The position numbers were made by a program, and so were the translations under genes. 64,000 nt of DNA from Sympetrum striolatum (lineage: Eukaryota > Arthropoda > Insecta > Odonata > Libellulidae), in assembly GCA_947579665.1 (NCBI GenBank), contig OX388350.1, positions 1,860,001 through 1,924,000 of the forward strand, read 5' to 3'. Position 1 is the first letter of the stretch, and the number at the start of each line of letters is the position of its first letter. The notes beneath the pieces were generated by a model. That model did not search any database. It was not told the origin of the DNA and was given only the letters and a program-made list of their open reading frames with translations. Of the stretch, positions 55,901 through 64,000 are shown in pieces.

Positions 55901-58900
55901 AAAATAACATTAATAAAAAATATTTTCTTACATTTCCGCCTGGAAACGCTATTTTCCGACATTATCTTAATAACGCTGTTGTAAACATGGCGTTGCTTTA
56001 ATTGACACCAAATTTACACAGAAAGTATTCCGGAGTTAACTTTCCATAATGGTAAACATTAATTTACGGTATACCTAATCTGAATACTTTTATAACATAA
56101 AAAGTACAGTTTGATCCTAAAATTTCGAATTATGCATTCCAAAAAGCGATCAGCGGCGAAGTCTCGTACCGTAAGAGATACCCCAATACATGATGCGTAT
56201 GAAATTTAAAGAAATGTATGAGATAGTTTTTGGTGAAGAACGGGATACTTTGTCTTATTTCTAAAGGGAGTTATGAATTTTTTAATATGATGGTTTTTCC
56301 CGCGCGCCAGATTTCCGCTGTCTTACCCTTGATTGCGCTGGCTACGATGAGCGTATTGCAGAAGCAAATCGCTCCGCAAAGTATAGAATTATTGTGAAAG
56401 CACTGAACATTTACTTTTTACTGTTGAAATACGTTTGCACTAAAATTTGGATATCACGAATACTTATAGAAAATTCAACAGCACTTACACTAATCTAGTT
56501 TGGGCGCTGATCAAACATTATGTTGGGATGAAGAATACTTCATTCAAGAAGAAAGATGTGGAGCGGATCATTTCGGAAAGTTTCGGCAAGATCTCAGCTC
56601 AAAATTGGCAAAACCATGTAGAACATGTGATGAAAGTAGAAGAAGAAATATGGCACGCAGACAATTTGCAAGACGACGTAGATGAATTAATTATTCGTCT
56701 CTCATCGTCGCGGTCAGCAATAGCATCGGAAGATGAGTCACAGCCAAGTACATCAGGTTTCATGGAAGGGTTTGAATTACTTTCAGATTCTTGACTGAAA
56801 AGGTTAGAAACACATCTCCCTTCAACATATTACTCTATTACAGGATAGATAATCAGTTTTAATTTGATTCCTATTCTGATGTTAACCGAGTAAAATACGT
56901 CCAGAAAGAGAGAGCGCCAAATTTGCTTCATATTGTTTTTCACTCCAGAATCTAATGGTTTGTCTGATAGTATTGTAATACATTTCAAACTAAAAAATCA
57001 ATGAAAGAACTAACTAACTCTAAGAGCTTCCAGATATTCGTATTTTAAACATCTTACGGTAGCCAAATCGAATTCGGCGCGTTAATCCGATTGGCAGGGA
57101 GAGGAGGGTCGACGAAGCGTACGCTTGGCAACATTGTTCTACTCTGACAAATCTGCTTGGTCCGCGTCAGCCGTCCGCGTTCATGTGCAAGCACAAACCT
57201 GTCTCTCTGGCCCGTACGCGCGCGGACGATCCGCGGGGCGTAGGGGCCACGCGGATGGCTCCTCCGCGTGCGGACTGTCCGCACTCATGTGTAAGCTTCC
57301 ATTAACGTCAATGGAACCTTATCCGCGCGCGTAGCGCGGAGCGCGGACCGTCCGCGTCCATGTGAAACGGGCCTGAGGAAAAAGAAAACCTATTTTAATG
57401 GCAAATTTGGTATATAGGTTTCTATGCGATAACAGGTGAGCAACTTGTTTTCTTATCCTAGTCGCGAAGAAATCACAACAAAAGTATTTATATTCCCCCA
57501 ATTATTATTGAGTATTAAATTAAATATGTTAATTAGAAATTGGAACTTATATTTTGCGGCCTCAATGACCTACTGTAGGAATAAGCGATACAAGCAGGGG
57601 TAATGGATTCCAAATATTTGCGGAGAGTTATCAAATTTATTTAGTTACAGTTCTTATTATTACTGCTGCCATATTCTGAGGAAAGGAATATATTCATTTG
57701 TCATTTGGTACAACGTAAAAATGTATCTTTCATTAACTTTTGTCACAGTCATGATCATTGATTCGACCACTGCCACCAGGTCTTGCTCCTACTTGCAGTC
57801 ATATGTGCATACATGATAATGTGATGAAATGAAAGCTACCGAGGTATGAGTATATAATTGTACTGATCAAGTTCTCTCCTTACGGAATGCCAAGGAAAGT
57901 CATAGGATCATTGTGCTTCAATTGCATGGACATTTTCCGCTTATAGAATTCTGAATTCTGAGAGGAAACCAATGGCAAACTACCTCACTCCTCATCCACT
58001 CTTAGGCGCTTATGCCTGAGAGGGTAATTAATGATTTGCAGATAGGGTCATTATTATGTTTAGTATCAAGAATAATACTGATGTTATCTGAGCAGGAGTC
58101 CGGTAGCAAAATCAATTGCACATAACCTCACTTATATTCATGAATATGTATCGAAAAAGAATACAATGAAAACACATTCCGTGAACAGCATCAACTACAC
58201 TTTTTTTGGGACAAAACTTGGAGGACATCCAAAAAAAGACGACGAGGAACAGAAATCTCCTTATAAATGTCGACTAATTATGTTAAAGCCATCAAATATT
58301 TGAGAATTAAATTTTTTCCTTAGGCTTCACGACGCACCAGAGGCTCCAAAGTTGCACGTCCATCGAGAGAAGTGGAGGATGGATTTGGACACGTTCGCAC
58401 ATTGCCTTGGAGTGGCCTCTTCAGAACCGGCGTTACATCAGCTCTTCAACCTTTTCGACAAAGTGAGTTGTTGAAAGCAAGCAAACTAGAATAGTAATTG
58501 TAAATCTAACCGGAACATCAATTAACCTTGTGGTGTTGGGCAGAGGAGTGCATCCTGGGTCATGTAACTGGATGATCAAATTGAAATTGGTGATCCCTTA
58601 ATGCTAATTTTCGGAGTGCAAACAGTTTTACTTGTTCTGGAGCCACACAAGCATCATATTGTCTCACAGACAGAGCAAGGTAATGCCGGGCCTTTGCTCC
58701 ACTTTCGGGCCCCTTTCTTAAACGTGAAATTTCTAGCTCGGGCCTCCAATTCTGCTCCTTAAATTCAAGACCCTCTGTCTCCCGGGTCCTTAGGTCAGAT
58801 GAATACTTGCCAATATATATATCGGTTAAGTTGTAAGATCGACTTCTTCCACAGGGACTTTAATCGCGTTTTTACCGCGACATATTGCTCTCTTCCGCAT

Positions 58901-61588
58901 TATCTTTGGCAGAATCTCCTCCACGCGTTCCAAATAGAACTTGATTGACACACTCATAAGTCAAAATAGCTTTAAGTTAAGTTTTTAAGTTTATTCGATA
59001 AACGGGCTTGAAATTCATGTTATGCATTCAATTCATCAGATGTCTGAGCTGTTTCTATTTTTAACCAAACGCCTTCAAACCTTATTACTTTTAGCAATAG
59101 ATTTTCTGAGTTTCTCTTTAATTGCATTTAAAGATGCATGTTTCTAACATGGATTCACTTCCGGTCAAAGAACGCGGTGTCCGTTGGGAAGAAACCGTGT
59201 GGAAAGCTTTCCTATTGCTCTATTTAAGTTCGATGTCTGACAAAATGGCGACGAATTTGTTTTCTAGGAGTCCAGTGGAGAGATTGACTTGCGCGAATAC
59301 ATTCTGGGTGTCCTCGTCATATCCAAGGCCAGCAACGCAGAGGACATGCTGGCAATCGCCTTCCAGGTCAGTCCAATGATTGTTCTTCTTCATTCAAACC
59401 GCACCTCAAATTGAGGACATTATGGTGCATTCACTGAGCAAAATGTCTTATTATGATTTCGAATAAAATAAGGTTTCAATTAATATGATTACTAATAGTT
59501 CACAATTGCGATAAAACAATCATAATGACTATAGCTGCGTTCTCTCTGAATCTCTCTTTATGTCATCAGAAGATCCTTTCCTTCAAAGCTTTAGTTTATA
59601 TTGACGGCTTTCTTTAGTGAAATAATTCTTTCTTCATCCATTTCACACGGACCATCCAGTTTTTCATGGGTAGAACGATTATTTCTTTATGTCTGGATTC
59701 ATCCTAAGATCTCAAAATATCATTTTAACTGCTAGAACCTTACTTTTACCATTCATCACTTTAATTGGCATAAAAGAATTCATACCGCCATAAAATTTTC
59801 TATTTGTTTATATATCTCTTCTAGTCTATTCTTTTGTAGTTCCCCTTAATTTTGCGCGGAATTTCCTGTATGTCACTTCCATATTCTGTATATATCAATG
59901 CTTTTCTCATGGCAACAGTACTTGAAACTAAATATGAAGATGAATGAATATATTTTTGAATGTCGAATAACTTAAAATATGGGATTCAAAGACTAAAATG
60001 CAAAAGATACCCTCGGGTTCAGAAATGAATCGACTATTTTGCGGGATAAGCTTCAAATTCTAGCAAAAAATTTAAGTTAAGCTGAGGTGAAAGATTCTCT
60101 CAGAGGGACTAATATTTTTGAAACAACTAAAATGCCCAAAATGGCAAACGAGGTACACAGTCGCAAAATCACGCTCTATGTGATGTGAAAAATTTAGTCC
60201 GTTACCGAAAATTCCATTTTCCATCAAAATTTAATTTTCTATCACTAAAAGTATAATCATTTATTAAAATTTCCCTTAAAATGGGCGGAAAATAATGATT
60301 TCTGATCATATTCTTTTAATGGACTATTTTTATTTGATGTCGACACCATTAAAATCCATCGCTATTAGTTATTGATAAGACTTTAAGTAACTTTAATATA
60401 ATTAATGCAATTTATCGTGGTATCCTGCTCTAAATTATATCCTCTACCCTTCTCACATCACCGAGAGTCAATTATGATTAATATGTGTTCGTATATATAT
60501 ATATATATATATATGCGTGAAATCATAGTCGGACTTGTTTTATCTTTGACAGGTATTCGAGAGCGAAGGTGGAGGGTTGTCCATTGAGGATGCTGCACCC
60601 GCTTTGTCCCTCTGCTTCCCTGGACCGGAAGCCCTCAAACTCTTCCAGGGAGCAAACACTTCCACCACTGGAGTCGTCACTTACGGTGAGTTTTCCTCTC
60701 TCCATCACTACCCTTGTTTACTTTCATACTTCTCTTCGTATTCCATCTGCACACTATATTCCTCTTTGGATTCTAACAAAATCAAACGTTTTCTCTCGGT
60801 GTAACCACCGAAATAACGGTCGTATTTCTGAGTAGAAACACGGCCGCTCGCCGAGGCGCATTCCGTTAGCCCTAAACAACCGAATGTGCCCCTGGAATCT
60901 CGTTTCACTGAAGCAGTAAAAATGGAAAGTATGAAATAGCATCGCCATAAGATTTTCCGTTTCTTTGCTACTGAGTTTTAAACATCGTGAAAAAGCCGTA
61001 TCTCCCAAAAAGTACCGATTTTGGGGTACATTGGAGTAAATATTCCTTTATAGCAAATAAATTTGTCAAACTTTATGAGCAAAAAACTTGCTATATAGAG
61101 AAAATTAAATTATTTTTAATTGGACGTAAAGATAATACAAATATGTTTCACAGGAAGCATGCAATGAATTCGCCAAGTCCAACATCATTTTAAATCCGAC
61201 AGTATGTTTTAATGAGGCTCGAGCAGATACATATCAAACAATATATAGAGTTGTTCCCAGGATAGATTAATCCCAGCTAACACTTTGTCTTAAGAATTGA
61301 TTAAGTAAATGAATTAATTAAACTTTTTAATAACTTAAGAAAAGTATTTCTGTAAACCCTTTGATGAAAAATTATAATCTCGTTATCATAACCTCAGACA
61401 GCCAAAAAATTCAAATTTAAATTGCAAAGTCTTGCAAATCTATTTTAATACAGCTCTCGATTTTATGAATTTGTTTATTTGCAGATGCATTAAAGTGCTC
61501 CATCAGCCGGATTCCGGAGTATGCGAAACTGTTCACGGGCGCGAGGACGTGGAAAAAAGCGGAAGACTCGGAGAAGAAGATCAAATGA
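16446..61588 (+). CDS. LPCAT: Lysophosphatidylcholine acyltransferase (LPCAT1/2 type), 11 exons
   Basis: Exons: 16446-16550, 36247-36392, 39649-39863, 43823-43935, 47347-47501, 50413-50550, 54162-54293, 58324-58462, 59268-59366, 60553-60685 and 61485-61588. All phases agree: 1479 nt, 492 residues. It transfers acyl groups from acyl-CoA to lysophospholipids in the ER or lipid-droplet membrane (Lands cycle). Visible parts: NPFVH near residue 20, a hydrophobic anchor at about 36-68, motif I H125-STFL-D130, then [14 protein letters not shown] (197-205) supplies the EGT motif and PGVPVQPV is at 218-225. EF-hand 1 loop (D380 to E391) is canonical, with G385, I387 and E391. EF-hand 2 (~417-428) is one residue short and lacks the first Asp. 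The C-terminus KKIK fits the KKXX ER-retrieval pattern. The exon 2 donor is unusual (GTTGGC). Intron 1 is 19.7 kb. Confidence 0.93.
16551..19780. other. LPCAT intron 1, first part
   Basis: AT-rich DNA. I see no exon, repeat family or RNA gene that I can support. Confidence 0.5.
19780..19985 (+). repeat. GC-rich dyad-bearing segment, possible retroelement 3' end
   Basis: A GC-rich island in AT-rich DNA with nested inverted repeats (GGGAGG...CCTCC...CCTCCC at about 19931-19961), then a (TA)n stretch at 19982-19992. It resembles the structured 3' end of a retroelement, but no coding part is attached. Confidence 0.3.
20826..20905 (-). repeat. tRNA-derived SINE fragment with perfect B box
   Basis: The minus strand has a full tRNA T-arm: CTGGG, loop TTCGAGT, CCCAG, which includes a perfect B box GGTTCGAGTCC (20849-20839). 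Next to it lies an inverted repeat CCACTTTCCG/CGGAAAGTGG (20859-20894). There is no complete cloverleaf, so it is a SINE relic rather than a tRNA gene. Confidence 0.5.
20906..23639. other. LPCAT intron 1, including a purine-biased segment
   Basis: No gene recognised. From about 23100 to 23630 the minus strand is strongly A/G-rich with broken open frames. It has the look of a decayed LINE C-terminal region, but no motif is clear enough to name it. Confidence 0.3.
23640..24187 (+). mobile_element. CR1/Jockey-like LINE, 3' end
   Basis: The plus strand encodes the post-RT C-terminus: [13 protein letters not shown], then SLGWNS, and [13 protein letters not shown] just before a stop. The 3' end has TTACACCCCCTGCCATGCGC, a GGCTTGCAGGGTATATAT step and a short TCTAAA repeat tail. 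It shares layout and 3' end with the copy at 44460-45175. It is 5'-truncated and frameshifted. Confidence 0.75.
24188..28009. other. LPCAT intron 1, middle; GC-richer patch and orphan ORF
   Basis: A 134-codon open frame at 25552-25956 (plus) has no recognisable domain or splice context. About 26700-27200 is GC-richer than its surroundings with several overlapping frames on both strands; it could be an unannotated exon or regulatory island. A (TA)n run lies at 27219-27242. Confidence 0.35.
28010..28180 (+). mobile_element. Highly decayed copy of the 23640 LINE family
   Basis: CATCGAGAGTCAATGAAATA at 28020 matches CATCGAGAGTCAAAGAAATA near 23709. Further on, GATTTCAGGTT, then CAGCGTTG and CTCTCGGTT parallel the 23849-23903 segment. 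An internal stretch between these blocks is missing, and no open frame remains. Confidence 0.5.
28181..32394. other. LPCAT intron 1, continued
   Basis: AT-rich DNA with short random frames on both strands, including a 109-codon minus frame at 31531-31860. None has protein-like features or splice support, and I see no repeat family here. Confidence 0.4.
32395..32521 (+). mobile_element. LINE 3' end with hairpin and ATT tail
   Basis: The hairpin GACTTGATAGTC is followed by TCAATCTCGCCCTGAATAAA and an ATT-repeat tail at about 32508-32521. The same hairpin-plus-tail pattern occurs at about 46000, so both belong to one LINE family. Confidence 0.55.
32522..34817. other. LPCAT intron 1, continued
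   Basis: AT-rich intronic DNA; nothing recognised. Confidence 0.4.
34818..35853. repeat. Terminal-inverted-repeat unit with internal 316-bp tandem repeats
   Basis: The outer ends are inverted: ACTTTCTCCATATA at 34818-34831 and TATATGGAGAAAGT at 35840-35853. Inside are a (GT)n microsatellite (about 34941-35009) and tandem copies of a 316-bp unit. Unit 1 is 35089-35404, unit 2 is 35405 to about 35656, and a partial unit precedes them from about 35010. Each unit holds paired CCGGAAGT/TTTCCGGTTTT motifs. No coding sequence is visible, so it may be a non-autonomous DNA element. Confidence 0.6.
36586..38887 (-). mobile_element. hAT DNA transposon with perfect 8-bp target duplication
   Basis: The ends are inverted repeats (TAGGGATTGCAATA at 36586; complement ending at 38887). 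They are flanked by identical 8-bp duplications GTTATGGG at 36578-36585 and 38888-38895. Both ends carry clusters of ATACCGGTAT palindromes. A decayed hAT transposase lies on the minus strand. It comprises a BED-finger-like segment (about 38640-38419), [20 protein letters not shown] (~38330-38250) and [14 protein letters not shown] with CYAHGIQ (38173-37847). The segment [20 protein letters not shown] lies in 37792-37112. The usual C-terminal dimerisation region is not evident. The element sits in LPCAT intron 2. Confidence 0.92.
37112..38640 (-). pseudogene. hAT transposase pseudogene
   Basis: The coding region is split among at least four frames or segments by stops and frameshifts. The BED-like finger reads AQCRKFLRF, where a second Cys would be expected, and then HTHLKTKHD. 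The block with TTDG and CYAHGI corresponds to the RNase H-like core entry. The C-terminal part is acidic and low in complexity. The product cannot be active as it stands. Confidence 0.8.
39920..40438 (+). mobile_element. Tigger/pogo-like MITE, copy 1
   Basis: The ends are inverted (CTAGACTCTCGCTAATCC at 39922; complement of CCAGATTCTCGCTAATCC ending at 40436). CTCGCTAATCCGGC is typical of Tigger-type termini. Further TAATCCGGCAC motifs lie just inside each end. It has no transposase and lies in LPCAT intron 3. A second, inverted copy is at 42065-42526. Confidence 0.65.
40439..42064. other. Spacer between inverted MITE copies
   Basis: Intronic DNA with no recognised gene. It would form the loop if the flanking inverted copies paired in RNA. 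Confidence 0.4.
42065..42526 (-). mobile_element. Tigger/pogo-like MITE, copy 2 (inverted, ends trimmed)
   Basis: The reverse complement of 39949-40409 with few differences; the open frame it carries on the minus strand matches copy 1 at nearly every residue. It lacks the outermost ~30 bp at both ends. 1655 bp separate the two arms. Confidence 0.75.
42527..43822. other. LPCAT intron 3, end
   Basis: AT-rich DNA with nothing recognised. The acceptor tract CTTTCTTTCCAG precedes exon 4. Confidence 0.5.
44173..44420. mobile_element. hAT MITE with perfect 8-bp target duplication
   Basis: The ends are inverted: CAGGAACGGATC at 44173 and GATCCGTCCCTG ending at 44420, with G-rich/C-rich runs just inside. 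The flanks are identical CAAGTATA at 44165-44172 and 44421-44428. It is 248 bp with no coding capacity, in LPCAT intron 4. Confidence 0.9.
44460..45175 (-). mobile_element. CR1/Jockey-like LINE, 3' end with long intact C-terminal frame
   Basis: A 209-codon frame (45175-44546) encodes the post-RT region: [20 protein letters not shown], then [44 protein letters not shown] and a closing [10 protein letters not shown]. The 3' end has TTACACCCCCTGCCACACGC followed by a (TGTAGA)n tail at about 44488-44466. It is 5'-truncated. The long open frame suggests it is younger than its relatives at 23640 and 28010. Confidence 0.85.
45985..46035 (+). mobile_element. LINE 3' end fragment with hairpin
   Basis: GACTTTTCAGTCTCAATTCC then CCCTTAATAAA. 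It is the same hairpin/tail arrangement as 32470-32505. Confidence 0.4.
46036..47346. other. LPCAT intron 4, end
   Basis: AT-rich DNA with nothing recognised. TTTTTCTAG precedes exon 5. Confidence 0.5.
48575..49080. mobile_element. Tigger/pogo-like MITE with TA duplication
   Basis: The ends are inverted (CAGTAAGCTCCCGTTTATCC at 48575; complement of CAGTAAACTCCCGTTTATCC ending at 49080), flanked by TA on both sides. Several TTATCCGA motifs lie inside both ends. It is 506 bp, has no coding capacity and sits in LPCAT intron 5. Just left of it, 48545-48572 resembles a scrap of the LINE 3' end seen at 44500. Confidence 0.85.
49081..50412. other. LPCAT intron 5, end
   Basis: AT-rich DNA; no gene seen. 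Confidence 0.5.
50736..53593 (-). mobile_element. Near-complete pogo-family DNA transposon
   Basis: The terminal inverted repeats (GGTCATTTAGGGACATCCCG near 50737; complement of GGTCATTTAGGGAGATCTCG at 53592) are about 25 bp. The element is flanked by TA at 50734-50735 and 53594-53595. TIR-like motifs recur inside (TTAGGGAGATCTCGACA near 50942 and TTAGGGAGAACTCGACATG near 53157). It encodes a pogo/Tigger-type transposase on the minus strand and lies in LPCAT intron 6. Confidence 0.9.
51279..52959 (-). pseudogene. pogo-type transposase pseudogene
   Basis: The frame starts at 52959 with a psq-type helix-turn-helix ([20 protein letters not shown]) and a CENPB-like domain, leading to [10 protein letters not shown], which holds the first catalytic Asp. 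A TAA at about 52387 then interrupts it. The frame resumes with [20 protein letters not shown]. Near 52110 the usual LxDGHxSH box reads LILYGHASH, so the second catalytic Asp is Tyr. Frameshifts follow. The C-terminus has a CGECRGYF...CGKWF cysteine cluster like the zinc-finger tail of related transposases. It is not functional. Confidence 0.85.
54411..54722. repeat. Foldback element with tandem 16-bp units
   Basis: The arms at about 54411-54529 and 54653-54722 are inverted copies with the core GGGAATTGATCTCCCGACAG and GGGGGATCAATTCCCC-type motifs. The left arm has extra tandem units around GAATTCGTACGCGG (54431-54478) that the right arm lacks. It lies 118 bp past exon 7 of LPCAT and has no coding capacity. 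Confidence 0.7.
55654..57373 (+). mobile_element. DNA transposon with GC-rich ~52-bp TIRs and TGA duplication
   Basis: The ends are inverted: GGCCCGTTTCACATGGACGC at 55654 and its complement ending at 57373, about 52 bp with two mismatches. The flanks are TGA at 55651-55653 and 57374-57376. The TIRs contain CCGCG/CGCGG palindromes and a second inner copy of TTTCACATGGACGCGGAC. A 3-bp duplication with GG-starting ends suggests PIF/Harbinger. The only coding relic looks like a Tc1/IS630-type (DDE_3) C-terminus. Confidence 0.75.
56447..56794 (+). pseudogene. C-terminal fragment of a DDE_3-type transposase-like protein
   Basis: A 115-codon frame carrying [20 protein letters not shown], then [15 protein letters not shown], and [15 protein letters not shown] followed by an acidic Ser-rich tail. 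The order VWALIK...KHYV...F..KDVE...W..HV.HV...E resembles the end of DDE superfamily endonucleases of the Tc1/IS630-like group found in insects. The Asn-Pro-Ile-Glu segment that carries the last catalytic residue is not intact upstream. The rest of the catalytic domain is absent, so this is an internally deleted element. Confidence 0.55.
57377..58323. other. LPCAT intron 7, end
   Basis: AT-rich DNA with nothing recognised. TTTTTTCCTTAG precedes exon 8. Confidence 0.5.
58463..60552. other. LPCAT introns 8-9
   Basis: Only LPCAT exon 9 (59268-59366) and a (TA)n run at 60492-60514 stand out. Confidence 0.5.
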
Positions 61589-61903
61589 ATGATTTCGTCT
61601 CCATTAGAGCAGTCGAATGCTCCTGTTCTTCGCGCCGTCGTCGGTCTTTACCAGGTTTACCTCGAATCTTCTGTGAAGTCTATGGAAATGCAAATTCGCG
61701 CGGGCAATATTAAAAATCGGGTAACTTTAGCATCCGACTGTACCGTTACGAAAGTATATATTTTCCGAAACGTCAGATGGAAATTTAATTTATTGAATTG
61801 TATGGTATTTATGATTGTAATATTCCCGTGACGTTGTTTTATACTCACCAATTGTTTTGTCCTTTATGTACATTTTATTTATGCGAGTGTTTGTTTGTAA
61901 AAA

Positions 61904-61909
61904 AATAAA
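61904..61909 (+). terminator. LPCAT poly(A) signal
   Basis: AATAAA 316 nt after the LPCAT stop codon (61586-61588) is the first canonical signal downstream, implying a 3' UTR of about 340 nt. Confidence 0.6.
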
Positions 61910-61929
61910 TTTTTGAAGGAATTACCGTT

Positions 61930-63399
61930 TTTCGTCATTGCGTTTGGCTTAAATTTGATTATCCATGGTTAGTGAGAATTTATACTTTAGAAAATACCTC
62001 AATATTCCCGATTTCAGCGATACGAGTACTAATTAATATCATACTAATGCTTTCCGTAGCCGTCTTACGGTTGAAAATATAAGCAACTAAAAATCTTTCC
62101 ACTTTCAAGTTTCCCTCAACAGTAAACCTAGAAATTAAAATTGAAAATATGCCTCTTTTAGAGATTCGGTCTTCGTAAGCACAAAGTCCTTACTCTAACA
62201 TTAGTCAAACGTGTGCGATTTCATTGAGGCGCTAAATGTTGGTCACCAGTCGTTATATCTAGAGACGAAGAAATTGCATCCATAAGATACGTGTAATTAT
62301 CAACAGCTTCATTTTATTCATTGATGTGAAAAAGACCTTTTCTTTAAGTTTTTAACATTGCGAAACTTAGTATTTCGTAACTTTAAATTTTAGATGCTTT
62401 TATGCGAGTAATAATAATGTGCGGGGGTTTATAATTTTCCTAAGGACCTCAGGGATCTCAAGGTTCGATCCTGTGGAGGCTTCTTAGACTTACTCAACCT
62501 TTGGCATTGGTTTATCTTGAAAGGTTGCATATTGGCAATTGAGATGCCAAGCTGAAAAAGTTTTAATTTATATAAATTCCAGTTGAATCGATCACTTATT
62601 GAGTGTATAAATATACCGTTTGGTTCTTAGTTAATAGAAGATGTTATGAAATAACAGAGTTCTGACATTGATATTGGCATTCGCAGACCTTTAGTTGAAC
62701 ATTTCGCTCTCGTCACCATGAAATAGTTTCACCATATTTCGTGACGTCAGTTGCAAATGAAGTTTGGGTACTACAAATCCAATCGTCACCTCGTCATTGA
62801 TGAAAAATTACTACACCAATAGAGTTAGTAAGGTCTAATTCTGGATATGAAATAAGTTGTAAAACATTTCTTTAAGCCCTTTCCGAAATTGGAGGAATTT
62901 AGCTAAAAATATCACATTGAACACGAAATCACGACAAATTGCTTCAATATTATAAATAGATACGGGTTTTCACGAAATCGTGAATTCTAATAAAAGAAAA
63001 TAATTCAAGGATTCGTAATCAAAATTTAAATGATAGTTAGAAGCGATACTTTGGTAATGAAAATTTGAACTTTTCTACTAAATACGACGAAAATTCAAAA
63101 GTTTAACGGTCTGGATAATAACGATGATCAATTTCGGAGCAATGAAACAGTAAGGAGAAGAAAATTCGATCGCCACTTCAGTAAACAATTTTCCTGATTA
63201 ATTTTTCTGACGAAGACGCACTTGTCGTTGAAACGTTTTCATTGTGATTTGCGAAAGTTTTTATAATTCACTGCTCACACAATCGAAATTAGGACTTTAA
63301 CGAAACTGGGCTTAGTTACGATATCACGTTATGCACGACTTCATAACGTAATTTACGCCAACACATTATTTAAAACGAAGAGTGAAGCGGATGTAAACT
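61930..63399. other. Intergenic DNA between convergent genes
   Basis: AT-rich; I see no gene, repeat family or RNA. Confidence 0.5.
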
Positions 63400-63405
63400 T
63401 TTATT
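63400..63405 (-). terminator. Poly(A) signal of the right-edge gene
   Basis: AATAAA on the minus strand, about 20 nt past the stop codon at 63427-63425. Confidence 0.5.
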
Positions 63406-63424
63406 GGAAGTCCTTCGCAAATCC

Positions 63425-64000
63425 TCACTGCCACTCGTTGTCTTCTCTGACGTCCTCTTCGGCCGCCTTCCTCCGCATCTCCTCATCCTCACTCTCATCC
63501 GACGCTTCCTCCACTCCTCTTTTCTTCCCTCCTGCACACCCTTCCTGCTCCACGCTGCTCACGTACTCCAGGTCCACACCAAAAGGTGGCAATTTGTCCC
63601 TCAGGTACGCCAATGCCCCTGGGGCCAGATCACTCTGTCTGCTCAGAATGAACGCAGAGATGAACCGACGGGTGCGAGCCTGTCCTCGCCACCCACCGTA
63701 ACCTGAAAGCAAAGGAGGGAAGCAATTCCTCTGTAAATTCGTCATCTCTGAATGAAACCTCGACCCCCCACATTATTGGTATCAAAAACCTTGAGGAAGG
63801 AATGGGATGTTCGTCACTGAGACAGAACGCTACCAGAGGAGAACGTCCTCGAGACTGCAGTACAATGACCTGTGAATAACATTTTTCAGTTATGAGTTAC
63901 CAGGATGAATAAGTATGTATTCGGGATCATACACACCTCAGCTTTACTATTACCGTAGCAATGAACAAGACTAAGAGAGAAGGAAACCCCCTGCCGCGCG
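63425..64000 (-). CDS. 3' end of an unidentified gene (partial)
   Basis: The last exon is 63702-63425, after a strong acceptor (TTTGCTTTCAG), with a stop at 63427-63425. It encodes RRFISAFILSRQSDLAPGAL, then LRDKLPPFGVDLEYV, and a highly acidic tail with EEASDESEDEE and a final NEWQ. A partial exon at 64000-63954 with donor GTAATAG ends in phase 1 and joins it in frame. A further candidate exon at 63869-63790 (open as VIVLQSRGRSPLVAFCLSDE) has good splice sites but is out of phase with the last exon. I do not recognise the family. The tail suggests a nuclear or nucleolar protein, but that is only a guess. Confidence 0.5.

Noticed and set aside
1..64000. CRISPR arrays, bacterial operons, riboswitches
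   Set aside because: The window is clearly eukaryotic, with spliced genes and insect-type transposons; the repeats seen are not CRISPR-like.

Overview
The window is eukaryotic, most likely from an insect. The DNA is AT-rich, and coding sequence sits in short exons with GT...AG boundaries. Introns range from about 60 bp to nearly 20 kb and are full of transposons and retrotransposon relics. The protein families are animal ones. I cannot place the species from the sequence alone. All gene models below were assembled by eye from splice signals, reading-frame phase and remembered family features; no alignment was run.

Layout. (1) 1-2747, minus strand: the 5' part of a DRC1-like gene (dynein regulatory complex subunit 1, motile cilia/flagella), three exons, running off the left edge. 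Its second intron holds a Harbinger-like DNA transposon interrupted by a LINE. A near-perfect RFX X-box lies about 360 bp upstream. (2) 2.8-9.8 kb: intergenic, with two LINE remnants and a pogo-like relic. (3) 9927-12159, plus strand: an unrecognised two-exon gene for a 72-residue secreted peptide with TATA box, initiator, signal peptide, dibasic sites and a C-terminal CX3CX10CX3C motif. (4) 12701-13218, minus strand: a possible three-exon gene for a 60-residue protein. (5) 15502-16094, minus strand: a three-exon homologue of AIRIM (C1orf109), a ribosome-maturation factor. (6) 16446-61588, plus strand: a complete 11-exon LPCAT1/2-type lysophosphatidylcholine acyltransferase (492 residues). It is head-to-head with the AIRIM gene across 351 bp. 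(7) 63425-64000, minus strand: the 3' end of an unidentified gene, convergent with LPCAT.

The LPCAT introns form a collection of mobile elements. They include a 2.3 kb hAT with a perfect 8-bp target duplication, a hAT MITE with a perfect 8-bp duplication, and a 2.9 kb pogo element with a dead transposase. There are also Tigger-like MITEs, one present as a ~460-bp inverted pair, a foldback element, a 1.7 kb element with GC-rich ends and a 3-bp duplication, and several LINE ends. None appears to disrupt an exon, and all eleven LPCAT exons join in frame.

The most novel candidates are the cysteine-rich secreted peptide gene, the 1.7 kb element whose ends and transposase remnant point to different superfamilies, and the AIRIM/LPCAT shared promoter with a minimal start-stop uORF.
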